Source of the DNA: Bdellovibrionales bacterium
Lineage (GTDB): Bacteria > Bdellovibrionota > Bdellovibrionia > Bdellovibrionales > UBA1609
Direction of reading: 5' to 3'
Length of the DNA stretch: 64,000 bases
NCBI GenBank assembly: GCA_020630675.1
Contig: JAHDIR010000002.1
Location: 92,518 to 156,517, forward strand
Part shown: in pieces, positions 63,530-64,000 of the stretch
Layout: each line of letters starts with the position of its first letter
How positions within the stretch are numbered: position 1 is the first letter of the stretch
The notes under the pieces: model-generated
Told to the model about the DNA's origin: nothing
Seen by the model: the letters and a program-made list of their open reading frames with translations, nothing else
The model's database searches: none
Position numbers and translations under genes: made by a program

Positions 63530-64000
63530 ATGATATTGGATAAAAAACTCAAAACTTTATTGTTAATATTTTTTGTGATGCAACTTAGCTTTAGTCTTAC
63601 ATATGAATACTTCACAGGACATCAAAACATTTTTCCACTTTATACTTGGAATATTTTTCATACCATTCCCTTTAAATTTCAGGAAGACTCTTATATGAAC
63701 ATTGTACAAATTAATGACTCAACCTATAACAAAAATATACTCAACATAATAAAAAAATTTCCTAAACTCAATAAATATTCTTTTACTCAAAAAATTCATA
63801 AACTAGGCATAGCCATCCCTAAAAAGGATTTAAAGAATGAAAGAAAACTTATTCGGGAAATTAATTCTATCTTGAAGTTAAACCATCAATACGTAAAATG
63901 GGAAATACATAAACGTACCTACAACCCTATAGACTTTATTGAAAGGAAAAATTTCAGAAAGTTGTGGATTGCCTCATATAGCAGCAGCCTCTTGGTTGGC
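63530..64000 (+). CDS. Membrane-anchored protein of unknown function (C-terminus outside window)
   Basis: ATG at 63530, frame open to the window end, 157 codons. One N-terminal helix (KTLLLIFFVMQLSFSLTYEYFTG) and then a soluble part beginning NIFPLYTWNIFHTIP. The rest is rich in Lys, Asn and Ile. No family was recognised. Same strand as, and 90 bases after, the GT-C-like gene. Confidence 0.55.
   Translation, partial: MILDKKLKTLLLIFFVMQLSFSLTYEYFTGHQNIFPLYTWNIFHTIPFKFQEDSYMNIVQINDSTYNKNILNIIKKFPKLNKYSFTQKIHKLGIAIPKKDLKNERKLIREINSILKLNHQYVKWEIHKRTYNPIDFIERKNFRKLWIASYSSSLLVG

Noticed and set aside
1..64000. CRISPR arrays and rRNA/tRNA genes
   Set aside because: No regularly spaced repeats and no recognisable RNA gene were seen on reading both strands by eye.

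Overview
The window looks like a chromosome segment of a low-GC, Gram-negative bacterium of the Bdellovibrio/Bacteriovorax type (Bdellovibrionota). This is inferred from gene content: an outer-membrane machinery (BamD, a LolA-like carrier, many lipoproteins with clear lipoboxes), a Tat system, retraction-pilus ATPase PilT, LamG-repeat lipoproteins, lipid-anchored subtilases, and the block rplU-rpmA-obgE-nadD/rsfS-rlmH-comF-lolA-rimO. No rRNA, tRNA, CRISPR array, transposase or integrase gene was recognised.

Layout. 1-5.4 kb (minus): a LamG lipoprotein that runs off the left edge, a TPR/periplasmic-binding lipoprotein, grpE. 5.4-13.2 kb: hemW divergent from a tandem M16 peptidase; a conserved unknown followed by tatA/B and tatC; a subtilase lipoprotein. 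13.2-14.5 kb: a LysR regulator divergent from a small cytochrome c lipoprotein. 14.6-21.2 kb (minus): asnS followed by a propionate-type set, carboxyltransferase, biotin carboxylase, biotin carrier and methylmalonyl-CoA mutase (propionyl-CoA to succinyl-CoA). 21.4-25.7 kb (minus): a second subtilase and a nucleoside-salvage operon deoC-pdp-punA. 25.8-28.8 kb: pilT divergent from rng. 29.2-35.5 kb (plus): ribosome biogenesis and translation genes, with an L21 carrying a long lysine-rich tail and a NadD-RsfS fusion. 35.6-40.2 kb: a 25-residue membrane peptide, hpt, TPR protein, bamD, AI-2E-type permease, cNMP-binding protein, TPR/SH3 protein.

40.3-45.7 kb (plus) is an arginine succinyltransferase (AST)-like operon: aminotransferase, an odd M20-fold protein, astA, astD. 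It is followed by mltG and a protein with a J-domain-like segment.

48-64 kb is an AT-rich accessory region. It starts with a twitch-type radical SAM protein, a fatty acid desaturase and an unknown secreted protein, then passes through gene debris (a desaturase scrap, a truncated TauD-type dioxygenase). It then reaches a dense group of six small 2-oxoglutarate/Fe(II) dioxygenases (54.5-60.7 kb), interleaved with a methyltransferase, an acyltransferase-like protein and a possible Tat substrate. A repeat-helical secreted protein, a GT-C-like membrane protein and a partial membrane protein close the window. The dioxygenase group is the best candidate for an undescribed system: three members share a distinctive signature and look like paralogues, and three are aspartyl/asparaginyl-hydroxylase-like. 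Their substrate cannot be read from the sequence.
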